64,000 nucleotides of DNA from Strigamia acuminata (lineage: Eukaryota; Arthropoda; Chilopoda; Geophilomorpha; Linotaeniidae), in NCBI GenBank assembly GCA_949358305.1, contig OX442316.1:15686001-15750000 (forward strand), read 5' to 3'. The position numbers and the translations under genes are program-made. Below, piece by piece: positions 19,140 to 27,723 of this stretch. The stretch's first letter is position 1. The number at the start of each line of letters is the position of its first letter. The notes beneath the pieces were generated by a model that was given only the letters and a program-made list of their open reading frames with translations, did not search any database and was not told the origin of the DNA.

Positions 19140-22100
19140 ATGGCAGATAATACCCGAGTAACAGATTCCGACTCCGACGCAAACAAGAGAGCCGGCAGTC
19201 GTAAAGGCGCCGACTATCACTTGCGATCTGGAGGTCCCTTACCCAAAGCCTCAGCGCACGAAGCGAGGCAAAAACGGCGTAAGCCTAAACCCGATCGTAG
19301 AAGCGCATCAGAGGCATCGCACCCGTCTCGCGCCGAGACGAGGCAGCGATTGGACGAGACAGAGCGGGGTGAAGAGCAATCTCACTCCAAACTGCCGCGT
19401 TCTAACCGTGACGGCGAGACGAGCGGAAACGAGGTTTTATCCCGTAACCAATCGCCTCGTCTAACGCACGACACCGAGGTGGGCAGTCCGAAAGCAGCGT
19501 CTCCGATACAAAAGACGGCCTCAAATACGACCGCTAATTCGGCACTAAACACGCCAGTTACGCACAGTCGACCAGCCTCGGTAGTGTCTGAAGGGCACAA
19601 GTCCAACTCGTCCTCTGTCAAGCGTGTTTCAAGCCAGCCTTACAGCGTCTCGGGCACCTTGATTGATGCGATGCAGTTGGCACAAGCGGAGGGAGTGAGA
19701 TACACCCTTCCGACGGGAAAGATTACAGTGTACGAAACGTTACAAATCGTACGTGCAGCTTTAAAAGCGCACAGTGTATCCCCACAAATCACCATTGTTG
19801 AAGGTGCACACGCTCAACAATTGGTTGATTCCGCTCAATTTGAAGCGGATGCAGAGAATGAGGCTCGACAAGCCATTCGCGAGAGACGGAGGAAGCTGGC
19901 GGAAAGAGAAGCGCAAGCTCTCGAGTACGGCAGAACCCAGCCCAATCCGACTACTCCCGAGGAGGTAGAAATAGTTGACCGAGCCCTGAGAGCACATCGA
20001 TATGCTTTCCACTCGCAACAAGAAGCAGAGCGAGCATTTATGGCCAGATTGCGACGAGATGACCCGAAATCCGTTCGCAAACCAGAGATCAGTTCATCCG
20101 AGCTGTCCGACGAGAGCCTAGAGGGAGACCCAAAGCGCACGCCGAAGGCCAAACCCAAACCCCAGCCGGAGAGGGCAACACCAGCTACTCCGCGCAAGAG
20201 AGATGCGTCGGCCAGAGAACAACAAACTCGGCCCCGCATGCAAGCTCTCGATTCAGCCACAAATAATGCGATAACGCGATTAATCAACGCTAATAATGCT
20301 AGGCGAAATGAAGAGCAAGCTCTCACAAGTCAACAGCATGATAATCCACAAGGGACTGAGTGGCAACAACCAGTGCCCATCCTTAAAGACGACGAGTCGT
20401 CAAGGAGACAATCGCATGATCGCACCTCTTCGCGAGAAGAAGGCAAACGCGATGAAAGACCGAAATATTTTCACTATGGAAATAGTGATTCGTCGTCAGA
20501 TGGACTGGAGTCAAATGCACCCAGTCATCACGATTCGGAGAGAGGTTCCGGAGAAAGACGAAGGGAAAGAGAACGCGATGAACGCAGGGAAAGGGAACGT
20601 GACGACCGTCGTAGGGGCCGGAAAGAGTCAAACTCTTCACGGCGCAACCCGCCACGCCGCTCACCGTCTCCCGACCCCAGCTCCGACCCCTCATCCAACG
20701 ACGACAGACGAAAGGATAAATCAAGTAATCGCCGGAAGAGATCCAACTCTCCGCGCGATAGAGAGAAACGACGTCGATCGGAAAATAGCGACCACCGACG
20801 GGAGGAGTTTCAGGACCTTCCCCGACAAAGCGCGTTTACCGATTCGACGGGTCGGCAGTATACGATGGGAGAGCTTGGAAGAGCCCTACTCGGCTCGTTG
20901 AAGGCCGAGGGAATCGATCTGAGCAAACGAAACGATCGTAATCGTAGCACTGGCGACCGCGTAAAGAAAAAATACGCTGTCTCCCGACGTGACACCATGA
21001 GTGTTACCGGGAATATTAGGTGGCAATTTTATATTCAGAACCGTTTCGACGGGTCATGGAAAGCGGGAGATCGCTTCCTTGACGAAGTAATTCGAATTAA
21101 GACTGCCACTAAAGCCACCGTAGGAGACATGCTCACCCACGGTATTGTCGAGCTAATGACAGGCTCGGCACGTGAGTGGTACCAAGGATTGAAAGGCGTC
21201 AATTGGGACGACTTTTTAATGAGATTCGACCTACGCTACGGCGAGACACCCGAAGAGGTGAGCCGAAAGATGCGAGGTCTTCGCCAGATGCCTGGTGAAA
21301 CCATAATGGATTACGACATTCGCGCCAGATTGTTGTTCGAAAAGGCCCCGATGGAATTTCATGCCACGGGATTCAACCTTTTCTTTCTCGGCGGTTTGTC
21401 GGAGTACTCGCAACGGGTGCTACTTGAAGAAAGGGCACCGACAGGAGGCAGCTACGAGGAGATGAGCGCCTTCCTGTTCGAGAACACGATAGATATCGAG
21501 AAGAGATATTATTCCGCTTTACCAGAAGCGGAGAAAGCAGCAACCGCTAAACGTCTCAAGTTGAGTGCGGAAAGATATGGGGCGACAGATAAAATTATGC
21601 GCCCTACTGAATATCTTAGCGGTATAATGGAGCTGGCAGAAGCTAGCGTTGGTTTACAAATAAAAAATAAACTGACATCCACGCTGCCTTCCAACCCTTT
21701 GGCCGCCCCTAAAAAGGCACCGACAGCGTCAGCCATGCAAGCGACACTGGAGGAGGTCAAGGAGGGGGAGGAAGCCGGACAAGATGACGGAAAATCAGAC
21801 GAAAAAGAAGAAAAAGACGATTATTCGACGGACGAAGAAATACGAAGCTATCGCGATACCTTATCAACGGGTTGCGATGAGGAAGGACCGCTAGTACATC
21901 TCATCCATCGAGATAGAGCGGTAGAAGAATTTCGCGCCAGGTTAAAACCAAATGCCGGCCGAATCCCGAAGTATTTTCGAAAAAATTACACGCCACCGTC
22001 GAAAGCAGACCCTGAAAAAAAGAAATCGATTGAAGCCCCAAGAGACAAATCAAATATTCGTTGTTTTAAGTGTAACCAACCGGGTCACTATTCCAATGAG

Positions 22101-22223
22101 TGCCCAAGAACAGCGAAAGAAGACGCTAAATTTGACGCAATAATGAAGCAGATGGCAGAGATTAAACTCGCCATGGCAAAAAATGAGTCAAAAAACGAGT
22201 CAGCGCAGGCGGCGAAGAAATAA
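19140..22223 (+). CDS. gag: Gypsy-type Gag
   Basis: A 1027-residue structural protein starting at the first ATG after the primer site (the frame is open a little further upstream but only from a GTG). The N-terminal half is charged and low in complexity. Residues about 465-555 are Arg/Ser/Asp/Glu-rich, like an RS domain. The capsid-like retrotransposon Gag region (about 650-740) includes AREWYQGL and FDLRYGETPEEV. A single CX2CX4HX4C knuckle, CFKCNQPGHYSNEC, lies near residue 975. At over 1000 residues it is two to three times the usual gypsy Gag. Its last codons overlap the pol frame at a frameshift signal, so it is probably also the N-terminal part of a Gag-Pol fusion. Confidence 0.93.
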   Translation: MADNTRVTDSDSDANKRAGSRKGADYHLRSGGPLPKASAHEARQKRRKPKPDRRSASEASHPSRAETRQRLDETERGEEQSHSKLPRSNRDGETSGNEVLSRNQSPRLTHDTEVGSPKAASPIQKTASNTTANSALNTPVTHSRPASVVSEGHKSNSSSVKRVSSQPYSVSGTLIDAMQLAQAEGVRYTLPTGKITVYETLQIVRAALKAHSVSPQITIVEGAHAQQLVDSAQFEADAENEARQAIRERRRKLAEREAQALEYGRTQPNPTTPEEVEIVDRALRAHRYAFHSQQEAERAFMARLRRDDPKSVRKPEISSSELSDESLEGDPKRTPKAKPKPQPERATPATPRKRDASAREQQTRPRMQALDSATNNAITRLINANNARRNEEQALTSQQHDNPQGTEWQQPVPILKDDESSRRQSHDRTSSREEGKRDERPKYFHYGNSDSSSDGLESNAPSHHDSERGSGERRRERERDERRERERDDRRRGRKESNSSRRNPPRRSPSPDPSSDPSSNDDRRKDKSSNRRKRSNSPRDREKRRRSENSDHRREEFQDLPRQSAFTDSTGRQYTMGELGRALLGSLKAEGIDLSKRNDRNRSTGDRVKKKYAVSRRDTMSVTGNIRWQFYIQNRFDGSWKAGDRFLDEVIRIKTATKATVGDMLTHGIVELMTGSAREWYQGLKGVNWDDFLMRFDLRYGETPEEVSRKMRGLRQMPGETIMDYDIRARLLFEKAPMEFHATGFNLFFLGGLSEYSQRVLLEERAPTGGSYEEMSAFLFENTIDIEKRYYSALPEAEKAATAKRLKLSAERYGATDKIMRPTEYLSGIMELAEASVGLQIKNKLTSTLPSNPLAAPKKAPTASAMQATLEEVKEGEEAGQDDGKSDEKEEKDDYSTDEEIRSYRDTLSTGCDEEGPLVHLIHRDRAVEEFRARLKPNAGRIPKYFRKNYTPPSKADPEKKKSIEAPRDKSNIRCFKCNQPGHYSNECPRTAKEDAKFDAIMKQMAEIKLAMAKNESKNESAQAAKK

Positions 22224-22241
22224 CTTCTCGACCGTCTGCGC
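22190..22241 (+). promoter_or_regulatory. -1 ribosomal frameshift signal (gag-pol)
   Basis: The heptamer A AAA AAC (22190-22196) lies in the correct gag phase, followed by a 6-nt spacer and a hairpin. Stem 22203-22215 pairs with 22228-22241 with one bulged A and one G-U pair. The 12-nt loop carries the gag stop codon. The pol frame is closed by TGA at 22184 just upstream, so a -1 slip here enters pol exactly. This is the standard retroviral X XXY YYZ layout; function is inferred. Confidence 0.8.
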
Positions 22242-22246
22242 CATTC

Positions 22247-25200
22247 ATGAAGAAGAAGGGGTTTAACAAAGGGTTCGATAAGCCGCCACCAGTCAAAGAA
22301 ATGGGTAGTGACATAGCTAACGCCCAAATTCAAGACAGGGCCAACAACGCTTTGCAGGTAATTACCGCAAACGCTGAGGCTGAGGCGGAAGAACCGAACC
22401 TACTGCTTGAAGAATTACCTCAAGTAGTCGAAGACACAGAAGAATTTCGTGTTTTCATGTGCAACGTGGCGGTCGAATACACCAACCGCCTATGTATGTT
22501 GCCCATGACAATAGAACGTGAAAAAATTATGGGACTGCTAGACTCGGGAGCAGATCGCTCGTTCGTTTCCGAAGACATAGTAGCATCATTGGGTCTCACC
22601 GATAAGATAAAAGGCGTTAATAAAAATATACGTCTAAAAACCGCCAACGGAATGGCGCGTCCAAAAGGAGTTATATTATTGACCATGGAGTGGCTCGGAG
22701 GGGTAGAACAGCACCCTTTCCTGGTCCTGCCCACATGCGACAGAATTTTTCTGTTGGGCTTAGACCTCATGGCGTCAATGGAAATACAACCAAATCCAAT
22801 AACGAAATCTTGGAATTATATCAGAAATGATAAGGAAAGACCCGCAATTGTCGTGCCACCAGCTCTTGTAAAAGAAGCGGCCGACAAGACACAGTGGGAG
22901 AAAGGCCTAAAGAAATTCGTTCAAGACTACGATTTTAAAGCATTCGTAACAGAATTGCAACGGGACAATGTAGTGGAAACGCTTGTCGCCGACGCCGCTT
23001 TAGAATTAAACGAAGCGGCAGCCCTACGAAGGGTCCTACTTAAATATGAGGGGATCCTGTCGAAAAAACCGGGCCGAACGAATAAGGCTATTCACGAAAT
23101 TAAATTGACGGATAATAAACCTATACGAGTTGCGTATAAGGGAATGAACCCGCAAAAACGTGAAATAGTGCAAAAAATGTGCCAAGAAATGCTAGACAGT
23201 GGCATTGTCTCCGAGGCCCAGGGAGAATACGCGACGCGAGTTGTACTCGTGATGCGCCCGGGCTCGGACCCACGCCTATGCATTGATTACCGCCCATTAA
23301 ACGCGGTGACAGAAATAGATCCCATACAGATGCCGTCTATCGAATCCATTTTGAGAGAGCTTAGCCCTTTTTCTTGGGTTACGACGATGGATCTGTCGAA
23401 GGGATACTGGCAAGTTGAGATGAGGCCAGAGGATAAGATAAAAACAGCATTTTACTCGCCAATTGGACGGTTGATGTTCAACGTCATGCCATTTGGTTTA
23501 GTGAATGCTCCCAGTACCTTTCAGAGGCTAATCGAAAGCGTATTGGGTGATATCCTGCATCAGTTTGTATGGGCATACCTAGATGACATAGTTATTGCCT
23601 CCAAAACATTCGAAGAGCACATTGAGCACATCGACCAAGTGCTCACCCGGCTGGCAAAAGCTGGGTTACACGTGCATCCGGGCAAGAGCAAGTTCTGTCG
23701 AAAGGAGCTTGCCTTCCTGGGTTATCGCATTGGAGTCAATGGTTTAGCTATTGGCCCCGAAAAAATCGATGCGATTAATCGTTTCCCACCACCCGAGGAC
23801 GTTAAAGGTGTCCAACGGTTTATGGGAATGATAAACTTCTTCGGCAGGTTGCTACCGGGTCTAGCTGAAGTGGCAGCCCCAGTTACCGACCTCCTGAAGA
23901 ATGAAAACGAATTTGTATGGTCAAATGAGTGCAGCTTCGCATTTAATGCGATAAAGAGGATGCTGACGGAAGTCGGCGTAATGCCTCTACCCGACCTAAA
24001 CCGGCCGTTCATATTACATACGGACGCCAGCAGAGTTGGGTTGGGAGCCGCGTTGCTTCAAACACACGTGCGCGACGGAGTCGAACAAGACCTGCCGTGC
24101 ATGTTTATAAGTCGCAAACTCCAAGGCGCTGAAAAAAATTACAACGCCACAGAGTTGGAGTGTTTAGCCGTTGTGTGGGCCATAAGGAAATTCAGAGATT
24201 ATCTCGAATATACCAAATTTGTAGTCCACACAGATCATCAAGCGTTACAATGGCTGATGAAATTAAAGGAGCCAGCAGGTCGACTAGCCAGATGGCAGTT
24301 AGAACTGATGGCATGCGACTTGACCATTCAATACAAGCCCGGCAAATATAACGTCGTGGCTGATGCTCTGTCACGGGCACCAGTGTCAGATCCTATCGAC
24401 GCTGACGATGATGGCGAGGATGATTCCCGCATCATTTACTGCCCGACGAGTTGTCACCGTTGGGATTTAAGGAAGATGAATGAAATTCCCACCGCGTCTC
24501 CGGCAGATGTAAAATTCTGTGGATTTTGGACGCGGTTATACCAACCAGCTGCTGACAATTACCCAAATGCAAAGAAGGAATTTAAGCTAGAGCGGAGAAT
24601 AAATGACCCGCTTCTAAGCGCCTTCCACGCTCATGTCGGCAAGCAGATGCAAAGCAATCCCCCAACAAGGGAGGAAATAATTGTGCAACAAAAATTAGAC
24701 AAAAAATGTCAGGACAGAGCTAGATTCGTACTGACAGGAAAATATCCGCCCGACTTAACCAGAAGGCAGAAGCGTCGTTATGCGCACGAATCCATAGATT
24801 ACCTATTGGATGACGGCCTTTTGGTGAAGCATCACCCAAATCACCAAGATGACTTGAGTGAATCGGATACCGCAGTAAAGGTAGTAATACCTGCTTCCTT
24901 AATCGGTCGCGTGCTGTGGTTGTTACACGGGCACCCGCTTGCGAGCCATGCGGGAGTAAGCAGAACACTCTATCGTGCTACACAGCTTTTTCACTGGACA
25001 GGGATGAAAAAAGATATCGCTCTTTTTGTCCACCAATGTCAGCGATGTCAAGCGTGTAAGCCGAGGAGAAAATCACCATTCGAAACTATCTTCTTAGGGC
25101 CTTACGCGCCTTTTGATTGTTTAAGTGTCGATGTGATGGGCCCAAAACCCGTTACGGGAAATAAAAATGCGTACATTATCGTAATAATGGACGTGGCGAC

Positions 25201-26317
25201 TCGTTGGCCCGAGTTGTACGCCGTCGCTAGACCTTCAGCAGAGAAAATCGTTGAATGTATCTACGACGTGGCGTTACGTTACGGATTTCCACGTAAAATA
25301 ATATCCGATAACGGACCCCAATTTATCTCGAAAATTTGGGGTAAGTTTTGTGAGAAATTCGGGATTGTGGCGTCACATACTTCGACCTACAATCCCAGAA
25401 CAAATCCCGTTGAGCGACTCAACAGGGACATTAAATATGCACTAAGCATATTCACTGACATCCACAATAGGTGGGATGAATACTTGAGGGAGATCGCGTT
25501 CAGCATACGAACAACAGTCTCGAGGACGAGAGATTTTTCTCCGGCCTACCTCAACTTCGCCCGAGAGCTACGAGTGCCTTGGGACCCACGAGTGGCAGAG
25601 TCGGTAAATGTGGTGGACCCAGAGAAACCACATGAGTATGTGTATAAATTGGAGCAAACAATTTCGAGCACATACAAACATATGATGGCGCACATTTTTA
25701 ACATGCGCGACCGCATTTTACAAGATAAAAGCGGTGGAAAATTTGTGAATTTCGAGAACAATGATTTAGTGTGGAAGGACACACACATCCTCTCAAATGC
25801 AGCGAGAGGAATCACCGCCAGCTTGGCCGACAAGAGAGATGGTCCGTATGTGATCATCGGCAAGCATGGCGGTAACGCGTATAAATTACGCAAGCTCGAG
25901 GACAACACCGAGCATAAGTCGATACAAGTACGAGAGTTAACTCCGTACATTCCGGAATTCCCGCAAGAAATGTGGGCCAAAGGCCAAGTCAAGTCTAAAA
26001 CTGACGGCCAAATCGTCGATATGTTCGCTGGCGAGTTGGAAAAAGCACCGCCAAGTGACAACGAGGAGTATTTCGACGCCCCTTCACCTCCGGTAAACGA
26101 GATAGTTGAATCCGTTCCGGATCCAATTTTGGTCGGGGGGGAAACAGGAGAAACTCCTGAAACAAACACAAAAAACACGGATAAAAAAGAAAACAATAAT
26201 GAGGAGGTACAGACACAAAAAACAACAAAAAATATCGTACCTGCCTCGATCCGTAACCTGCGACCAAAAAGAGATAATCCGTTTATAAAAGGCGGAAAGG
26301 TCGTAGGAAAAAAGTAA
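22247..26317 (+). CDS. pol: Gypsy-type Pol (PR-RT-RNase H-IN)
   Basis: A 1356-codon frame; open from 22187, so expression as Gag-Pol by -1 frameshift is more likely than use of the ATG at 22247. Protease has LLDSGADRSFV with Asp-Ser-Gly at 99-101. RT has YLDD at 444-447. RNase H begins near 590 (HTDASRVGLGAALL). Integrase has an HHCC finger about 890-935 (ending CQRCQACK), Asp near 961, SDNGPQF near 1021 and TNPVERLNR near 1056; by my count 34 rather than the canonical 35 residues separate the last Asp and Glu. A GPY motif sits at 1199-1201, with no chromodomain. No internal stop; all catalytic residues appear present. Confidence 0.95.
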   Translation: MKKKGFNKGFDKPPPVKEMGSDIANAQIQDRANNALQVITANAEAEAEEPNLLLEELPQVVEDTEEFRVFMCNVAVEYTNRLCMLPMTIEREKIMGLLDSGADRSFVSEDIVASLGLTDKIKGVNKNIRLKTANGMARPKGVILLTMEWLGGVEQHPFLVLPTCDRIFLLGLDLMASMEIQPNPITKSWNYIRNDKERPAIVVPPALVKEAADKTQWEKGLKKFVQDYDFKAFVTELQRDNVVETLVADAALELNEAAALRRVLLKYEGILSKKPGRTNKAIHEIKLTDNKPIRVAYKGMNPQKREIVQKMCQEMLDSGIVSEAQGEYATRVVLVMRPGSDPRLCIDYRPLNAVTEIDPIQMPSIESILRELSPFSWVTTMDLSKGYWQVEMRPEDKIKTAFYSPIGRLMFNVMPFGLVNAPSTFQRLIESVLGDILHQFVWAYLDDIVIASKTFEEHIEHIDQVLTRLAKAGLHVHPGKSKFCRKELAFLGYRIGVNGLAIGPEKIDAINRFPPPEDVKGVQRFMGMINFFGRLLPGLAEVAAPVTDLLKNENEFVWSNECSFAFNAIKRMLTEVGVMPLPDLNRPFILHTDASRVGLGAALLQTHVRDGVEQDLPCMFISRKLQGAEKNYNATELECLAVVWAIRKFRDYLEYTKFVVHTDHQALQWLMKLKEPAGRLARWQLELMACDLTIQYKPGKYNVVADALSRAPVSDPIDADDDGEDDSRIIYCPTSCHRWDLRKMNEIPTASPADVKFCGFWTRLYQPAADNYPNAKKEFKLERRINDPLLSAFHAHVGKQMQSNPPTREEIIVQQKLDKKCQDRARFVLTGKYPPDLTRRQKRRYAHESIDYLLDDGLLVKHHPNHQDDLSESDTAVKVVIPASLIGRVLWLLHGHPLASHAGVSRTLYRATQLFHWTGMKKDIALFVHQCQRCQACKPRRKSPFETIFLGPYAPFDCLSVDVMGPKPVTGNKNAYIIVIMDVATRWPELYAVARPSAEKIVECIYDVALRYGFPRKIISDNGPQFISKIWGKFCEKFGIVASHTSTYNPRTNPVERLNRDIKYALSIFTDIHNRWDEYLREIAFSIRTTVSRTRDFSPAYLNFARELRVPWDPRVAESVNVVDPEKPHEYVYKLEQTISSTYKHMMAHIFNMRDRILQDKSGGKFVNFENNDLVWKDTHILSNAARGITASLADKRDGPYVIIGKHGGNAYKLRKLEDNTEHKSIQVRELTPYIPEFPQEMWAKGQVKSKTDGQIVDMFAGELEKAPPSDNEEYFDAPSPPVNEIVESVPDPILVGGETGETPETNTKNTDKKENNNEEVQTQKTTKNIVPASIRNLRPKRDNPFIKGGKVVGKK

Positions 26318-26458
26318 AATAAATTACGAGTCGATGGCGGCACTAAAAATAAATGTAATCGACCGATAGTGCAAGCCATCACGTCGCAGAAAATTTCGCT
26401 AAGTCCAACAAAGCGGATATCGGTCGAATTCGCGTCACGAGATGGCGTGGAAACGCGG

Positions 26459-26574
26459 GACCCGTAGCAAAATTATCGGCACGGGTCGGATACCGCGTGC
26501 AAAAGACCCCGTAGCAGCAATCGCGCACGGGAGTGAGAACAAAGGAGACCCGTAGCGTAACATGCGCACGGGTA
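26459..26574 (+). repeat. Triplicated ACCCGTAGC stem-loop
   Basis: Three imperfect tandem copies at 26459-26487, 26505-26532 and 26547-26574. Each starts GACCCGTAGC or GACCCCGTAGC and ends with a complementary (G)CACGGG(T), so each can fold as a short stem-loop with an 11-15-nt loop. The position just after pol and ahead of ORF3 suggests an RNA-level role such as export, packaging or processing; this is inference. Confidence 0.65.
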
Positions 26575-26786
26575 GGTGCGCACTAGTCTCAAACACCCGG
26601 GTTCTGGAGTATATTACCCAGAATCCATCGCGATTACCTCGTGTTCACACGGACTTCCGCTTTTCGCAGCTGATCTCTGCATTCGTGCGTGATCCTCGTT
26701 TTTAACGTTTTACCGAGTTTTTTTTTGAGATAGTTTTATCATCCTTTTTTCAATCGTGATTGAGCTTTTTGTGCGCGCTCCTCGCC

Positions 26787-26876
26787 ATGGACGAGGAAGA
26801 GAACGACGTGCTTGCCATCGAGCACGATGACGAGGAAAACTGGGACCGCGATGTAAACCAAGTCCAACCCGATCAG
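26787..26876 (+). CDS. Candidate first coding exon of ORF3
   Basis: ATG in an excellent start context (GCCATGG) opens a 37-codon acidic ORF (MDEEENDVLAIEHDDEEN...). At codon 30 the sequence reads GATCAG-GTAGAAG, a 5' splice-site match lying exactly between codons. The matching 3' splice-site pattern ends at 27723, immediately before the ATG of ORF3. Splicing would add a 30-residue acidic head to ORF3 in frame. If unspliced, it encodes a 37-residue peptide ending at 26900. A pyrimidine-rich stretch (26718-26755) upstream could be the acceptor for a longer subgenomic message. Confidence 0.5.
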
Positions 26877-27723
26877 GTAGAAGTCGGCATCGGCACATGA
26901 GAATTATTTCCGTGCTGCTGAAAGAGAAATTTTGTTGACTAATACCTGACATGAGTGCTTTGCACTCGAAATAGTGTATAATTAATTATTAACCGCGATC
27001 GCTCACACGATCGTATTTTTTCCTTGTTAATTTGTTTTCGGGGTGCGAGCGCAGACTTCACGTCGCCTCGCGTCTCGAAAATTCCTCATGACTTGAGTCA
27101 CGAGCGAGACAATGGGCTCGAGCCATAAATAATTTTATGACAAGGGGAGAATATTCTGTAAAAGAATATTTTTCTCCACAAGTAATTTGACGCATCAAAT
27201 TGATGCAACTTAACATTCGTACGATGAATTTTTCGGTGTGTTGGATGAATTTAATTTGACTTTAACTTTTTTAAAAAAAAAATTAGACAAAGTCCGACTT
27301 CGGAATAATTCTTTATTAGGTTTATTTATTTAATAAAATTTCGACAAGCACATTTATTGTGCAATTTTAGTAATAATTTACACCCGACGAATTCTTTTTA
27401 CGAATGACTGATAATTATTAATTTAATTATTAGTAATGTCCTAATTAATGTTAGAATTAATTTGAAGTAAAATCTGATGAAAAGAATCCAGATTAAAGGC
27501 TCGATTCCGTCTCGCTGTGCGTTTTGGACATGAGACAGATTTTTACGTGATGACTTCTCTTTTTCTATCCGACGAGGGACAATTCGTCCTACGTTTGCAC
27601 CGATAGACAGGAATCGGTCTCGACGGACGGCCGCACGTATCGGCAACGTCCCTCGAAACCAACCATTTATCTACGTATTTAATATTAACTTTTTATTAAT
27701 CGTTTATTTCTCCACCCTTCCAG
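26877..27723 (+). other. Candidate 847-bp phase-0 intron
   Basis: It begins GTAGAAG after CAG and ends in a pyrimidine-rich tract (tttctccacccttccag). The interior is strongly AT-rich with no open frame, unlike the flanking CpG-rich coding DNA. Phase 0 on both sides keeps the small acidic exon in frame with ORF3. Confidence 0.5.

Larger units (their letters stand above)
26318..27723 (+). other. Structured pol-ORF3 intergenic region
   Basis: About 1.4 kb inside the gypsy element without a long frame. It contains three stem-loop copies (26459-26574), a hairpin from ggttctgg and ccagaatcc near 26600-26626, a short acidic ORF (26787-26876) and a candidate intron (26877-27723). The last 800 bases are AT-rich and intron-like, in contrast to the CpG-rich coding parts. 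Confidence 0.7.

Noticed and set aside
22247-22249. ATG at 22247 as an independent pol start
   Set aside because: The frame is already open from 22187 and a frameshift module sits exactly in the overlap; reinitiation is less likely though not excluded.
25546-26382. A 278-codon minus-strand frame inside the pol 3' region
   Set aside because: It is a mirror of the integrase coding sequence with low-complexity hydrophobic content and no ATG-context or family support.
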